DNA of 64,000 bases from Nocardia abscessus (GTDB lineage: Bacteria > Actinomycetota > Actinomycetes > Mycobacteriales > Mycobacteriaceae). The stretch is from assembly GCF_015477775.1 (NCBI RefSeq), contig NZ_JADLQO010000005.1:1-64000 (forward strand), given 5' to 3'. Positions within the stretch are counted from its first letter, which is position 1, and each line of letters starts with the position of its first letter. Below are positions 8,582-16,294 of the stretch, piece after piece. The translations under genes were made by a program, and so were the position numbers. The notes beneath the pieces are model-generated. The model was not told the origin of the DNA, made no database searches, and saw nothing but the letters and a program-made list of their open reading frames with translations.

Positions 8582-9511
8582 TCAGCCGGCCCAACCCTGC
8601 GGATCGGTCCAGGCCTGCAACGCGCGAGTGGTCTCGAAGCGGCGTGGCTCTCGGGTGACCGGATCGGTGAACTCGAGCGCGGCGGCCAGCAATTGCAGTG
8701 GCCTGGTGAAGTCGTTCACTGGCTTGTCGGTGAGCACCGGGTAGAAGTCGTCGCCGAGGATGGGGATGCCGAGGCTGTTCATATGCAGGCGTAACTGGTG
8801 GGTCCGGCCGGTGTGCGGGCGCAGGCGGTAGCGGCCGAGCCCGTCCCGGTGCTCGAGCAGTTCGACCTCGGTTTCCGCGTTGGGTTCGCCCGGCACCTCC
8901 TGGGCCGCGAGCACCTGCTTCTCCTTGACGATCCGACTGCGCACCACCCGGGGCAGGGTGAGATCGGGGTCGAAGCGGGCGATGGCCTCGTACTCCTTGC
9001 GCACGGTGCGCTTGTGGAACATGGTCTGGTACGCGCCGCGGCGGGCCGGGTTGATCACGAACAGCACCAGGCCCGCCGTGACGCGATCGAGCCGATGCGC
9101 CGGGATCAGGTCGGGCAGGTCCAGTTCCCGGCGCAGCCGCACGAGGGCGGTCTGCAGGATGTGCTGACCGCGCGGGATGGTGGCCAGGAAGTGTGGTTTG
9201 TCCACCACCAGCAGGTCGTCGTCGCGATGCACGACGGGGATGTCGAACGGGACCACCGTCTCCTCGGGGAGATCGCGGTGGAACCAGACCGCGCCACCAG
9301 GTACATACGGTGCGTCGGGGGCGATCGGCCCCTCCAGGTCGACGATGCCGCCCGCGTGCAGCAGTTCATCGATCCGTGTGGCGGGCACCCGGGGCAGGCG
9401 CTCCACCAGATGGTCCCGAATGGTCGCCCAGTCGCCCTGCTCCGGTAGTCGCAGCCGGGCCGGGTCCAAGCCGTGCCGCTTCGGCAACGGCGGTTGTTGC
9501 CGCCTTCTCAT
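8582..9511 (-). CDS. RluA-family pseudouridine synthase
   Basis: A 309-residue protein. Residues about 120-310 form the RluA catalytic domain: the HRLDRVTAGLVLF motif carries the catalytic Asp, followed by YRLRPHTGRTHQLRLH and GIPILGDDFY. It isomerises uridine to pseudouridine in rRNA or tRNA; the target position cannot be told. The frame is open upstream, but the ATG at 9511 (MRRRQQPPLPKRHGLDPARL) is chosen because the residues before it are low-complexity Ser/Thr/Arg typical of an out-of-gene G/C-rich frame. The N-terminal S4-like region is weak. Confidence 0.88.
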   Translation of the reverse strand: MRRRQQPPLPKRHGLDPARLRLPEQGDWATIRDHLVERLPRVPATRIDELLHAGGIVDLEGPIAPDAPYVPGGAVWFHRDLPEETVVPFDIPVVHRDDDLLVVDKPHFLATIPRGQHILQTALVRLRRELDLPDLIPAHRLDRVTAGLVLFVINPARRGAYQTMFHKRTVRKEYEAIARFDPDLTLPRVVRSRIVKEKQVLAAQEVPGEPNAETEVELLEHRDGLGRYRLRPHTGRTHQLRLHMNSLGIPILGDDFYPVLTDKPVNDFTRPLQLLAAALEFTDPVTREPRRFETTRALQAWTDPQGWAG

Positions 9512-9560
9512 CGGTATCGACCCTAGCCGCCGGCCTGCCGTAGGCCGCGACGCCGGGACC

Positions 9561-10142
9561 TCAGTGGGCCCGGACCGCGATGCCCGGGTAGTCGAGCACC
9601 AAGCCCGACTTGTCGTACTCCAAGACGCAGGCGAAATCGAACTCAGGGGCCGCGTAGTCGAACCTCGGTCCGTGCTCGCCGTCGCCGATGCGGTCGTAGC
9701 GCTGCTCCAGCCGCGCCACCGCGGCGCCGGAGGCGTACACATACGCCGCGGGTGCTTGCGCGCCCTCCCCGACCTCCCGCGCCGACCTGTGCACGGGCAG
9801 CGCGTTGGTCAGCGCCGAGGATTCCAGGTCCACGTCGAGGCAGCCGTCGAGCAGCGGCGCGGGCATGCCGTCCAGCAGCCAGGACCCCGCACCGTCCGCG
9901 TCCAGCACCAGCGTGTTCCAGCCGCCCGGCTTGCGGATGGCCACCTGGGCCCGGCGGGTGCGCCATTCGGTGTCGAGCGCGATCCGGTAGTCCACCGTCC
10001 AGGCCGCGCCGTTCTCGACGGCCGTCGTGCAGCCGTCGATCAGCACACCCTGTTCGGTGACCCGGAAATAGGCCACCTCGAACCCCTCGCGTGCGGTTCG
10101 ATGCCGCCAGGCGGCGGTGGGCGGCGGCGGCGCGAAGGTCAT
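9561..10142 (-). CDS. Putative glycolipid-binding protein (DUF1089/PF06475-like)
   Basis: A 193-residue protein with no signal peptide. The start (AWRHRTAREGFEVAYF), the middle (VDYRIALDTEWRTRRAQVAI) and the end (FDFACVLEYDKSGLVLDYPG) fit the single-domain PF06475 'putative glycolipid-binding' family, a beta-rich fold related to LolA/LppX-type lipid carriers. The biochemical role is not established. The gene starts 4 bases after the PPOX gene stop (10147) on the same strand, so the two form an operon. Confidence 0.75.
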   Translation of the reverse strand: MTFAPPPPTAAWRHRTAREGFEVAYFRVTEQGVLIDGCTTAVENGAAWTVDYRIALDTEWRTRRAQVAIRKPGGWNTLVLDADGAGSWLLDGMPAPLLDGCLDVDLESSALTNALPVHRSAREVGEGAQAPAAYVYASGAAVARLEQRYDRIGDGEHGPRFDYAAPEFDFACVLEYDKSGLVLDYPGIAVRAH

Positions 10143-10146
10143 CGGA

Positions 10147-10596
10147 TCAGAATCCGCGCAGCCGATCCGGCGTCACCCGCACGACCACCGAGTATTCGGC
10201 GTAGAACTGCTCGTCGGTCAGGTTGATCGAGCGCAGGCCCTCGGCGTACTTCGTGGTGAAGGAGGCGATTTCGGCCGCGCTCGGCCGCTGCTCGACGACG
10301 CGCGCTGTGCCGGTGAGCACGACGACGTCGCCGCCGTGCTCCGTGCTGTTGAGGTTCAGCGCGACACGGGGATTGCGCTGGATATTGCGTACCTTCGATT
10401 GCCCGGGCTTGCTGAAGATCAGGAATTCACCGTCGCGCCACTGGAACCAGACGGGGTTCGGCTGCGGTGTGCCGGTGGGGCCGACGGTGGTCAGCCAGAG
10501 GACGGACTCGCCGCTCAGTCGTTCGGCGACTTTCGCGCCGAATTCGGTCTCGGTGTCGACGACGGGGGTCGAGCGATCGGATGCCGTGGAGGTCAT
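10147..10596 (-). CDS. PPOX-class (pyridoxamine 5'-phosphate oxidase fold) F420-dependent oxidoreductase-like protein
   Basis: A 149-residue split-barrel flavin/F420-binding protein, close to the Rv3369-like group. Visible features are LWLTTVGPTGTPQPNPVWFQ, then GEFLIFSKPGQSKVRNIQRN (cofactor phosphate-binding region), LNLNSTEHGGDVVVLTG and a C-terminal EYSVVVRVTPDRLRGF. Members reduce small substrates with F420H2 or bind flavin. The ATG at 10596 (MTSTASDRS) is chosen; the frame upstream is non-coding in character. First gene of a two-gene operon with the glycolipid-binding-like gene. Confidence 0.82.
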   Translation of the reverse strand: MTSTASDRSTPVVDTETEFGAKVAERLSGESVLWLTTVGPTGTPQPNPVWFQWRDGEFLIFSKPGQSKVRNIQRNPRVALNLNSTEHGGDVVVLTGTARVVEQRPSAAEIASFTTKYAEGLRSINLTDEQFYAEYSVVVRVTPDRLRGF

Positions 10597-10718
10597 GGCA
10601 GGGACAACGCCGCGGCACCCCGGGCGATTCCGCTCGCCGCTCAGAAGTCGACCCGGTCCGTGGGAAGGGGCCTTCGCTCGTCCGGGCAGTCGCGGGCACG
10701 ACCGCGCGACGCGTTCCA

Positions 10719-10913
10719 TTACGGGGTGGCCCGCTCGTCCAGCACCATCAGGCGGGCCTCGACCAGCGTCCTGCGCGCGCGGCGGCGGACCCGGCACAGT
10801 TCGACGCTGCAATCCAAGTGCACCTGCATGGCCTGGTGCGCTTGGCCCGCGGTCAGTTCACCGGGGTCTCGCGCGCAATTCGACAGAACCGAAAAAATTT
10901 CCGTGCCATACAT
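10719..10913 (-). CDS. Small conserved hypothetical protein
   Basis: A 64-residue frame with two Cys (SNCARDPGELTAGQAHQAM, then QVHLDCSVELCRVRRRA). The HQAM-Q-HLDCS...CRVRRRA pattern recalls small actinobacterial proteins often seen in Nocardia and Rhodococcus. Function unknown. It is the last gene before the iron-regulated cluster and reads away from it. Confidence 0.5.
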   Translation of the reverse strand: MYGTEIFSVLSNCARDPGELTAGQAHQAMQVHLDCSVELCRVRRRARRTLVEARLMVLDERATP

Positions 10914-11124
10914 ATTGGATACTCCTGCGCCTCGACAGTTCTGCTTTCGCTCGAAGTTAGCGATGTGCGCGGGCTATCGGACCAGGATGCGCTGCCGTTC
11001 ACGGAGGTTTCCCCGGCGCGTCGGCAGTTCGAAAACCTCGGGTCCGGAACGGTTTTCGCACATTGCCGAAATAAGTCGGGCAGGACAACGCCGGGTTGGG
11101 CGGGGTCGCCCCTATCGCATCTTA

Positions 11125-11143
11125 GTAAGTTAGCCTAACCTTC
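11125..11143. promoter_or_regulatory. IdeR-type iron box (IrtA-like gene)
   Basis: GTAAGTTAGCCTAACCTTC fits the IdeR/DmdR consensus TWAGGTWAGSCTWACCTWA at 16 of 19 positions, with an unbroken AGTTAGCCTAACCT-like core. It lies 63 bases before the chosen IrtA-like start. IdeR-Fe2+ would repress the transporter operon in iron-replete cells. Confidence 0.85.
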
Positions 11144-11206
11144 CTTGTTGATGACGATGGGCGGATGTCGGCGAGCTGCGCCGGGAAGGTCGGGAGGCGA
11201 GGTCAG

Positions 11207-13051
11207 ATGACGGTGGAGGTCGCGCCGCCGGGGGCGGAGACGGGAAACCGGCCGCCGAAGGCGGTCGAGAAAGAACGCAAGCGGCAGGAGGCGCAGGCGC
11301 GCAAGGACATCCTCGCGCCGGTGCGCGGCCCGCTGAATGTCGCGAGCGTCGTGATGGCGGTCGCGTCGGTGTGCACGGTCGTGCCGTTCGTGCTGATCGT
11401 GGAGGCTTGCCGCGAACTGCTCGACGAGCAGGTGGACACCGATCGGGTGTGGCGTCTGCTGACGATCGCGGTGCTGGTCCTCGTGGTCCGCGCCCTGCTC
11501 CAGGCCGGCGCGCTGACCTGGACGCATCTGCTCGACGGGAAGTATCAGCTCGACGTGCGCCGGGCGCTGGCGGCCAAGCTGACCCGGGTGCCGCTCGGCT
11601 GGTTCGGCGACCGGAACTCGACCGAGGTGAAGAAGTACCTGCAGGACGACGTCGAGGCGCTGCACTATCTCGTCGCGCACGCCAGGCTCGAATTCGTCGG
11701 GGCGCTCGTCGTTCCGATCGTGACCCTCGGCTACCTGTTCGGCGTCGATTGGCGGCTCACCCTGGTACTGCTGATCCCGCTGGTGATCTACGCCGTGGCG
11801 CTCAGCAGGATGATGAACCAGGACAGCCGCGACCGGCTCGCCGTATACAGCCGGTGGGAGAACCGCGTTCAGGAGAGCACCGTCGAATTCGTCGACGGCA
11901 TCCAGGTGGTGCGTGCCTTCGGGCAGGCAGGCAAGGCGCACACCGAATACCAGGAGGCGGTGGACGCCCAGGCCCGTGCCTTCGACCGGTGGAAGACGCC
12001 CATGATCCGGTTGCAGGCGGTCTCCGACATCGTCATCACGCCGGTCTTCATGATGCTGGTGATCGTGCTGTCCGGACTCGCCGCGGTCGGACTCGATTGG
12101 GTCGCGCCGCTGGATGTGCTGCCGTTCCTGCTCGTCGGACTCGGTCTCGGTGGTTCGCTGCTCGGTCTCGGCTACGGCGGGCAGGCGTTGCGCGTGGCGG
12201 GCGCCGCGGCGGTGCGCCTGCACGAACTGCAGCAGACTCCCGAACTGGCGGCCGGGACGGCGGCGGAATCGGGAGTTCCGGATCGGGCGGGGGTGGTCCG
12301 CTTCGAGTCGGTCACCTTCGGCTACCGCGACGATCGCCAGGTGCTGCGCGGCATCGATCTCGAACTCGCTCCAGGCACCATCACCGCGCTGGTCGGTCCG
12401 AGCGGCTCCGGTAAATCCACGCTGGCCAAGCTGCTGCCCCGGTTCTACGACGTGACCGGGGGGCGGATCACGATCGGCGGCCGAGATATTCGCGACCACT
12501 CCACCGAAGAGCTCTATCGGACGGTCGGATTCGTCTTCCAGGACGTCCGCCTGATCCGCGGCTCGATCCGCGACAACCTCCGGATGGCCGGGCAGGACGC
12601 CACCGACGACGCACTCGAGCGCGCCGCGCGCGCCGCGCAGATCCACGACAGGATCGTGTCGCTGCCGCGTGGATACGACTCCGAGATCGGCGTCGACGCG
12701 GCGCTTTCCGGCGGCGAGGCCCAGCGGCTCTCGATCGCCCGGGCGCTGCTCGCCGACAGTCCCGTACTCGTGCTGGACGAGGCCACCGCCTTCGCCGATC
12801 CCGAGTCCGAGGCCGCGGTGCAGGACGCGCTTGCGGCGCTGGTCGCCGGACGTACCGTCCTGGTGATCGCGCACCGCCTGCACACCATCACCGGCGTCGA
12901 CCGGATCCTGGTGTTGGAGAACGGAATATTGGTCGAACAGGGAGACCACCAGAGTTTGCGCGACGCCGGCGGCACCTATCAGCGTCTCTGGGAGATCAAC
13001 GAGGCGGCGCTGGACGCGGTCGCGCTCGTGGAAAGCGAGGAGACTCGATGA
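11207..13051 (+). CDS. ABC transporter permease/ATPase, IrtA-like (ferric siderophore uptake)
   Basis: A 614-residue half-transporter of the type IV (exporter-fold) class: six membrane helices (residues about 50-330), then an ATPase with Walker A GPSGSGKST near 396, signature LSGGEAQR near 500 and Walker B VLVLDEATAF near 521. With the next gene it forms a pair like mycobacterial IrtA/IrtB or YbtP/YbtQ, which import ferric siderophores despite the exporter fold. IrtA in mycobacteria has an N-terminal siderophore-interacting flavin domain. Here that domain is absent and a separate SIP gene lies 1.8 kb downstream. The ATG at 11207 is preferred to one at 11165 because GGGAGGCGAGG precedes it. 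Confidence 0.85.
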   Translation: MTVEVAPPGAETGNRPPKAVEKERKRQEAQARKDILAPVRGPLNVASVVMAVASVCTVVPFVLIVEACRELLDEQVDTDRVWRLLTIAVLVLVVRALLQAGALTWTHLLDGKYQLDVRRALAAKLTRVPLGWFGDRNSTEVKKYLQDDVEALHYLVAHARLEFVGALVVPIVTLGYLFGVDWRLTLVLLIPLVIYAVALSRMMNQDSRDRLAVYSRWENRVQESTVEFVDGIQVVRAFGQAGKAHTEYQEAVDAQARAFDRWKTPMIRLQAVSDIVITPVFMMLVIVLSGLAAVGLDWVAPLDVLPFLLVGLGLGGSLLGLGYGGQALRVAGAAAVRLHELQQTPELAAGTAAESGVPDRAGVVRFESVTFGYRDDRQVLRGIDLELAPGTITALVGPSGSGKSTLAKLLPRFYDVTGGRITIGGRDIRDHSTEELYRTVGFVFQDVRLIRGSIRDNLRMAGQDATDDALERAARAAQIHDRIVSLPRGYDSEIGVDAALSGGEAQRLSIARALLADSPVLVLDEATAFADPESEAAVQDALAALVAGRTVLVIAHRLHTITGVDRILVLENGILVEQGDHQSLRDAGGTYQRLWEINEAALDAVALVESEETR

Positions 13052-14784
13052 TCCGCAAGCTTCTCGGACTCGTCCCGGCCGAATACGCCGGGCTCACCCC
13101 CACGTTGCTGGCGGTGATAATCGCCCAGGCGCTGAGCCAGTCCGTCGCCTACCTGCTGCTCGTGCCGGTGCTCGAGTCGCTGTTCGACGGCGATCTCGGC
13201 CGGGCGTGGACGTGGGCGCTGCTGATGACGGTCGCCGTCGCGGCCATGGCGATCTTCGGCTACTTCCAGACCTCGGTCGGACTGCGCATCGCGGTGGGGA
13301 TGCAACGCGGTCTGCAGACCAGGATCGGCGATCATCTCAACGCTCTGCCGCTGGGCTGGTTCGAAACCCACAGCGCGGGCCCGCTGTCACGCATGGCCGT
13401 GGAGAACGTGCGGGAAATCCAGGGCGCCGTGGCGTATCTGGTGGCCCGGGTGCTCAATGGGATCGTCGTTCCGCTCGGTGTCGCCGTGGGCATGCTGTTC
13501 ATCGACTGGCGGATCTCGTTGGCGATGCTGCTGGCGGCGCCGGTGTTGTTCCTGGTGAACGGATTGGCCTCGCGCGCGTACCGCAGCTCCGACGAACAGG
13601 CCCACGCCGCCGCGGCCGAGGCCGACGCCCGCGTGCTCGAGTTCGCCCAGGCACAGCCGGTTCTGCGGGCCTTCGGCGCCGTCGGCGCGGGCAACCGGGC
13701 ATTGGAGGCGGCGCTGCACCGGCAACGGTCGGCGACCGCGCGTCAGGTGTTCACCGCGGTTCCCGGGTTGATCGTGTTCGCGCTGTCGGTCCAGGCGGTC
13801 TTCCTGGTGCTGGCCTATGTCGTGGTCGGCAGGGCGACCGGAGGGGCGATCTCGGCGGCCGCGGCGATCGCGTTGATCGCGGTCAGCTCGCGGTTCATCG
13901 AACCGCTGAATCAGGCGGCGCAGCTGGGCAACGGGTTGCGCGCCGCGGCCGCCGCCGTCGGGCGGGTCGGCGATCTGCTTGCCGAACCCGTTCTTCCCGA
14001 GGCGGAATCGCCGGTGACCCCGGGCGCGCCCGCGGTGGTCTTCGACAATGTGAGCTTCGGTTATCGTCCGGGCGAGCCGGTGCTCAGCGAGGTGACCTTC
14101 AGCGTGCCGCCCGGTACCACGACCGCGATCGTCGGACCCAGCGGCGCGGGGAAGACCACGCTGCTGCGGCTGGCCGCCCGGTTCTACGACGTGGACTCCG
14201 GTCGCGTCGTGGTGGGCGAACACGACGTGCGCGAACAACCGTCGGCGACACTGTTGAACCAGCTCTCCCTGGTCTTCCAGAACGTCTACCTGTTCGATCG
14301 CTCGGTGGCCGACAACATCAGGATCGGCAAGCCGGAGGCGACCGATGCCGAGGTGTGGCGTGCCGCGCAGGCCGCCAGCGTGGACGAGATCGTCGGGCGC
14401 TTGCCCGAAGGGTTGGCCACACTGGTCGGCGAGGGCGGCGCGGCGCTGTCCGGTGGTGAGCGGCAGCGGGTCTCGATCGCCCGGGCACTGCTCAAGGACG
14501 CCCCGATCGTGCTGCTCGACGAGGCGACCAGTGCGCTCGACCCGCACAGCGAGGCGGTGGTGGTGCGCGGTGTGCACGAAGTGACCAGGGGCAAGACGGT
14601 GATCGTGGTCGCGCATCGACTGGCCACCATCGCGCACGCCGATCAGATCCTGTTCGTCGACGGCGGCCGGATAGTCGAACGCGGCACGCACGATGAGCTG
14701 TTGGAACTCGGGGGTCGCTATGCCGACTTCTGGAACGAACGCTCCCGCGCAGCGGGCTGGCGTCTGGAACCCGCCGCGGTCTGA
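13048..14784 (+). CDS. ABC transporter permease/ATPase, IrtB-like (ferric siderophore uptake)
   Basis: A 578-residue partner half-transporter, six membrane helices followed by an ATPase: Walker A GPSGAGKTT near residue 364, signature LSGGERQRVS near 467, Walker B IVLLDEATSALD just after. Its ATG overlaps the stop of the IrtA-like gene (ATGA), so the two are translationally coupled and should form a heterodimer in the inner membrane. Expected role is import of the ferric nocobactin-type siderophore made by the genes to the right. The operon ends at a 14-base hairpin. Confidence 0.87.
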   Translation: MIRKLLGLVPAEYAGLTPTLLAVIIAQALSQSVAYLLLVPVLESLFDGDLGRAWTWALLMTVAVAAMAIFGYFQTSVGLRIAVGMQRGLQTRIGDHLNALPLGWFETHSAGPLSRMAVENVREIQGAVAYLVARVLNGIVVPLGVAVGMLFIDWRISLAMLLAAPVLFLVNGLASRAYRSSDEQAHAAAAEADARVLEFAQAQPVLRAFGAVGAGNRALEAALHRQRSATARQVFTAVPGLIVFALSVQAVFLVLAYVVVGRATGGAISAAAAIALIAVSSRFIEPLNQAAQLGNGLRAAAAAVGRVGDLLAEPVLPEAESPVTPGAPAVVFDNVSFGYRPGEPVLSEVTFSVPPGTTTAIVGPSGAGKTTLLRLAARFYDVDSGRVVVGEHDVREQPSATLLNQLSLVFQNVYLFDRSVADNIRIGKPEATDAEVWRAAQAASVDEIVGRLPEGLATLVGEGGAALSGGERQRVSIARALLKDAPIVLLDEATSALDPHSEAVVVRGVHEVTRGKTVIVVAHRLATIAHADQILFVDGGRIVERGTHDELLELGGRYADFWNERSRAAGWRLEPAAV

Positions 14785-14800
14785 CGGTCCCGGCATACGC

Positions 14801-14831
14801 CGCCGCCCGCTATCTCCGATAGCGGGCGGCG
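14801..14831. terminator. Bidirectional terminator between irtB-like and SIP genes
   Basis: A perfect 14-base stem (CGCCGCCCGCTATC, 14801-14814, with 14818-14831) and a 3-base loop, between two convergent genes. There is no long T run. Confidence 0.75.
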
Positions 14832-14850
14832 ATCGTTCCGGCCGAGGGGC

Positions 14851-15558
14851 CTACTTCCAGTAGGCCTGGGCCTTGATCGCGGTTTTGGGCAGTCCGTGCG
14901 TGGACTTGAGGGTCTTCACGATCGAGCGGGTGGTGGCGAAATCGCAGGCGGCCCAGCCGAACGCGTCCTTCGCGCAGGTGATCTCCTGTGCCTGCTCGCG
15001 CAGCAGCCTGCCGTTGTCCACCCGCTGCAACCAGGTGACCTGATGATGCGGCTTGTTGCGAACGGGAAGCGTCCGGTCGGATTCGTACTGCCATTCCAGC
15101 CAGACCCGGGCCGGGACATCGCCGATGGCGTCGAGCAGAGAATTGATCGCGGGCAGCGAGGCGGTGTCGCCGAAGACCACGTATTCACTCGGCGCGGTCT
15201 CCGGCAGCTCGAATTTCGAGCCGAGCACGCTGGCGTCGAGCGGGTCGCCGACCGCGGCGTTCCTGGCCCAGTCCGCGGCCGGACCGTGGTGCAGGGCGAA
15301 TTCCATCCAGAACCGGTCGCCCTCGGGATCCGGGTCGACGAGGGTGAACGCTCGGTGATGCAGCTTGTCGCTCCCCTCCTGGGGAATCCATACGCGAATC
15401 CACTGCGTGGGATGGACGGGGTGATCCGTCAGCAGCCCACCGGCATCGAAGCCGAGCCGTACGAATTTGTCCGTAACCTCTTCGGTCGATGTCACAGTGA
15501 GCCGGTAGTCCTTGCCGCCCCACGCCTTGACCACGACGCCGCTGAATCCTCTGCTCAT
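14851..15558 (-). CDS. Siderophore-interacting protein (FAD ferric-siderophore reductase, SIP/ViuB family)
   Basis: A 235-residue cytoplasmic flavoprotein. The first half is the FAD-binding barrel with HHRAFTLVDPDPE (the R-x-F/Y-T flavin contact); the second is the pyridine-nucleotide domain (YVVFGDTASLPAI, then ARVWLEWQYESD) and a typical C-terminus AIKAQAYWK. It should reduce ferric siderophore after import to release Fe2+. In mycobacteria this activity is fused to IrtA. An iron box lies 6-24 bases before the ATG, leaving no room for a normal leader, so the mRNA may be leaderless. Confidence 0.87.
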   Translation of the reverse strand: MSRGFSGVVVKAWGGKDYRLTVTSTEEVTDKFVRLGFDAGGLLTDHPVHPTQWIRVWIPQEGSDKLHHRAFTLVDPDPEGDRFWMEFALHHGPAADWARNAAVGDPLDASVLGSKFELPETAPSEYVVFGDTASLPAINSLLDAIGDVPARVWLEWQYESDRTLPVRNKPHHQVTWLQRVDNGRLLREQAQEITCAKDAFGWAACDFATTRSIVKTLKSTHGLPKTAIKAQAYWK

Positions 15559-15563
15559 GCAAC

Positions 15564-15582
15564 TGAGGTTAGCCTAAGAATA
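15564..15582. promoter_or_regulatory. IdeR-type iron box (SIP gene)
   Basis: TGAGGTTAGCCTAAGAATA as read on the plus strand. The left two thirds (AGGTTAGCCTAA) match the consensus; the right end does not. It is directly upstream of the SIP start codon on the minus strand. Confidence 0.75.
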
Positions 15583-15621
15583 CTTGGCGGTCACGCGCTA
15601 GGAAGCATTCGGCCCGAAACG

Positions 15622-15654
15622 CCGAAGTGCCCCGCCCGAGGCGGGGCACTTCGG
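15622..15654 (-). terminator. Terminator after the secreted protein gene
   Basis: A perfect 15-base stem (CCGAAGTGCCCCGCC, 15622-15636, with 15640-15654) and a 3-base loop, 17 bases beyond the stop codon of the minus-strand gene at 15671. It separates that gene from the SIP promoter. Confidence 0.8.
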
Positions 15655-15670
15655 TTGCGGCGGACGATGT

Positions 15671-16141
15671 TCAGCAGCCCGTTCCGACGAAATTGCCGAT
15701 GGTGCACACCGATTCCCGGGTCAGCTTCCAGCTGCCGTCGACCTGCCGCCAGGACACGTCGAAGTACCACGGTTCGTAGCCCTCGGTCGAGGTCAGCAGC
15801 TTGGCGTAGACCACGTCGCCGTCGACGCTCACCGGGCCGACGACATCCCAGCGCCAGCTCGCGGGTGCGACCGCGATCAGCGCCGCGGCGCGATCGAAGG
15901 CGGGCAGGCCCGCCTCGCCGTTCTCCAGTTCCGCGGCCCTGGCCGAGCGCGAAGCGCCCGCGTTGAACAGGACGGCCATCTTGGCGCGCAGTTCGCCGGT
16001 GCCGGGCGCCTTGGTGCGCAGCGGAGTGACGAGCGGGGCGGCCTGGGCGACGGTGCTCATGGCGACCGTGCCGAGGGCGCCGGTCAGGACCGAGGCGGCA
16101 ACCACGATAGCGCCGATGGTCTTTCGGCTGATTCCGATCAT
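15671..16141 (-). CDS. Secreted protein resembling low-molecular-weight antigen MTB12
   Basis: A 156-residue exported protein. Residues 1-30 are a Sec signal peptide (KTIGAIVVAASVLTGALG, then AQA before a probable cut at AQA-AP). The mature part has the MTB12-like layout: a helix with LFNAGASRSARAAELENG, a FD-x-A segment, then beta strands around VDGDVVYAKLL and VDGSWKLTRESVC. Two Cys at the end (C-x8-C) could form a disulfide. The function of MTB12-type proteins is unknown. It shares an intergenic iron box with the divergent lysine monooxygenase gene, so it is probably made in low iron. The ATG at 16141 is preferred for the GGAATGA upstream; a start at 16174 would add 11 residues. Confidence 0.65.
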   Translation of the reverse strand: MIGISRKTIGAIVVAASVLTGALGTVAMSTVAQAAPLVTPLRTKAPGTGELRAKMAVLFNAGASRSARAAELENGEAGLPAFDRAAALIAVAPASWRWDVVGPVSVDGDVVYAKLLTSTEGYEPWYFDVSWRQVDGSWKLTRESVCTIGNFVGTGC

Positions 16142-16205
16142 CTGTTCATTCCAATCATTCCGGTGTGCGCTCACTCATGGTCGAGTGAAGCGCGCGCCTT
16201 CACTG

Positions 16206-16224
16206 TAAGGTAAGCCTATGCAAA
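16206..16224. promoter_or_regulatory. IdeR-type iron box between divergent secreted-protein and lysine monooxygenase genes
   Basis: TAAGGTAAGCCTATGCAAA. The left half (TAAGGTAAGCCTA) matches the consensus fully; the right half is degenerate. Placed to control both directions. Confidence 0.75.
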
Positions 16225-16294
16225 CATAGACGCGCAGGTTCGGTCGATGTGGGCGTGCCCACGGGTGCGGCGCGAGTCGAGAGTGGGAGAAACA

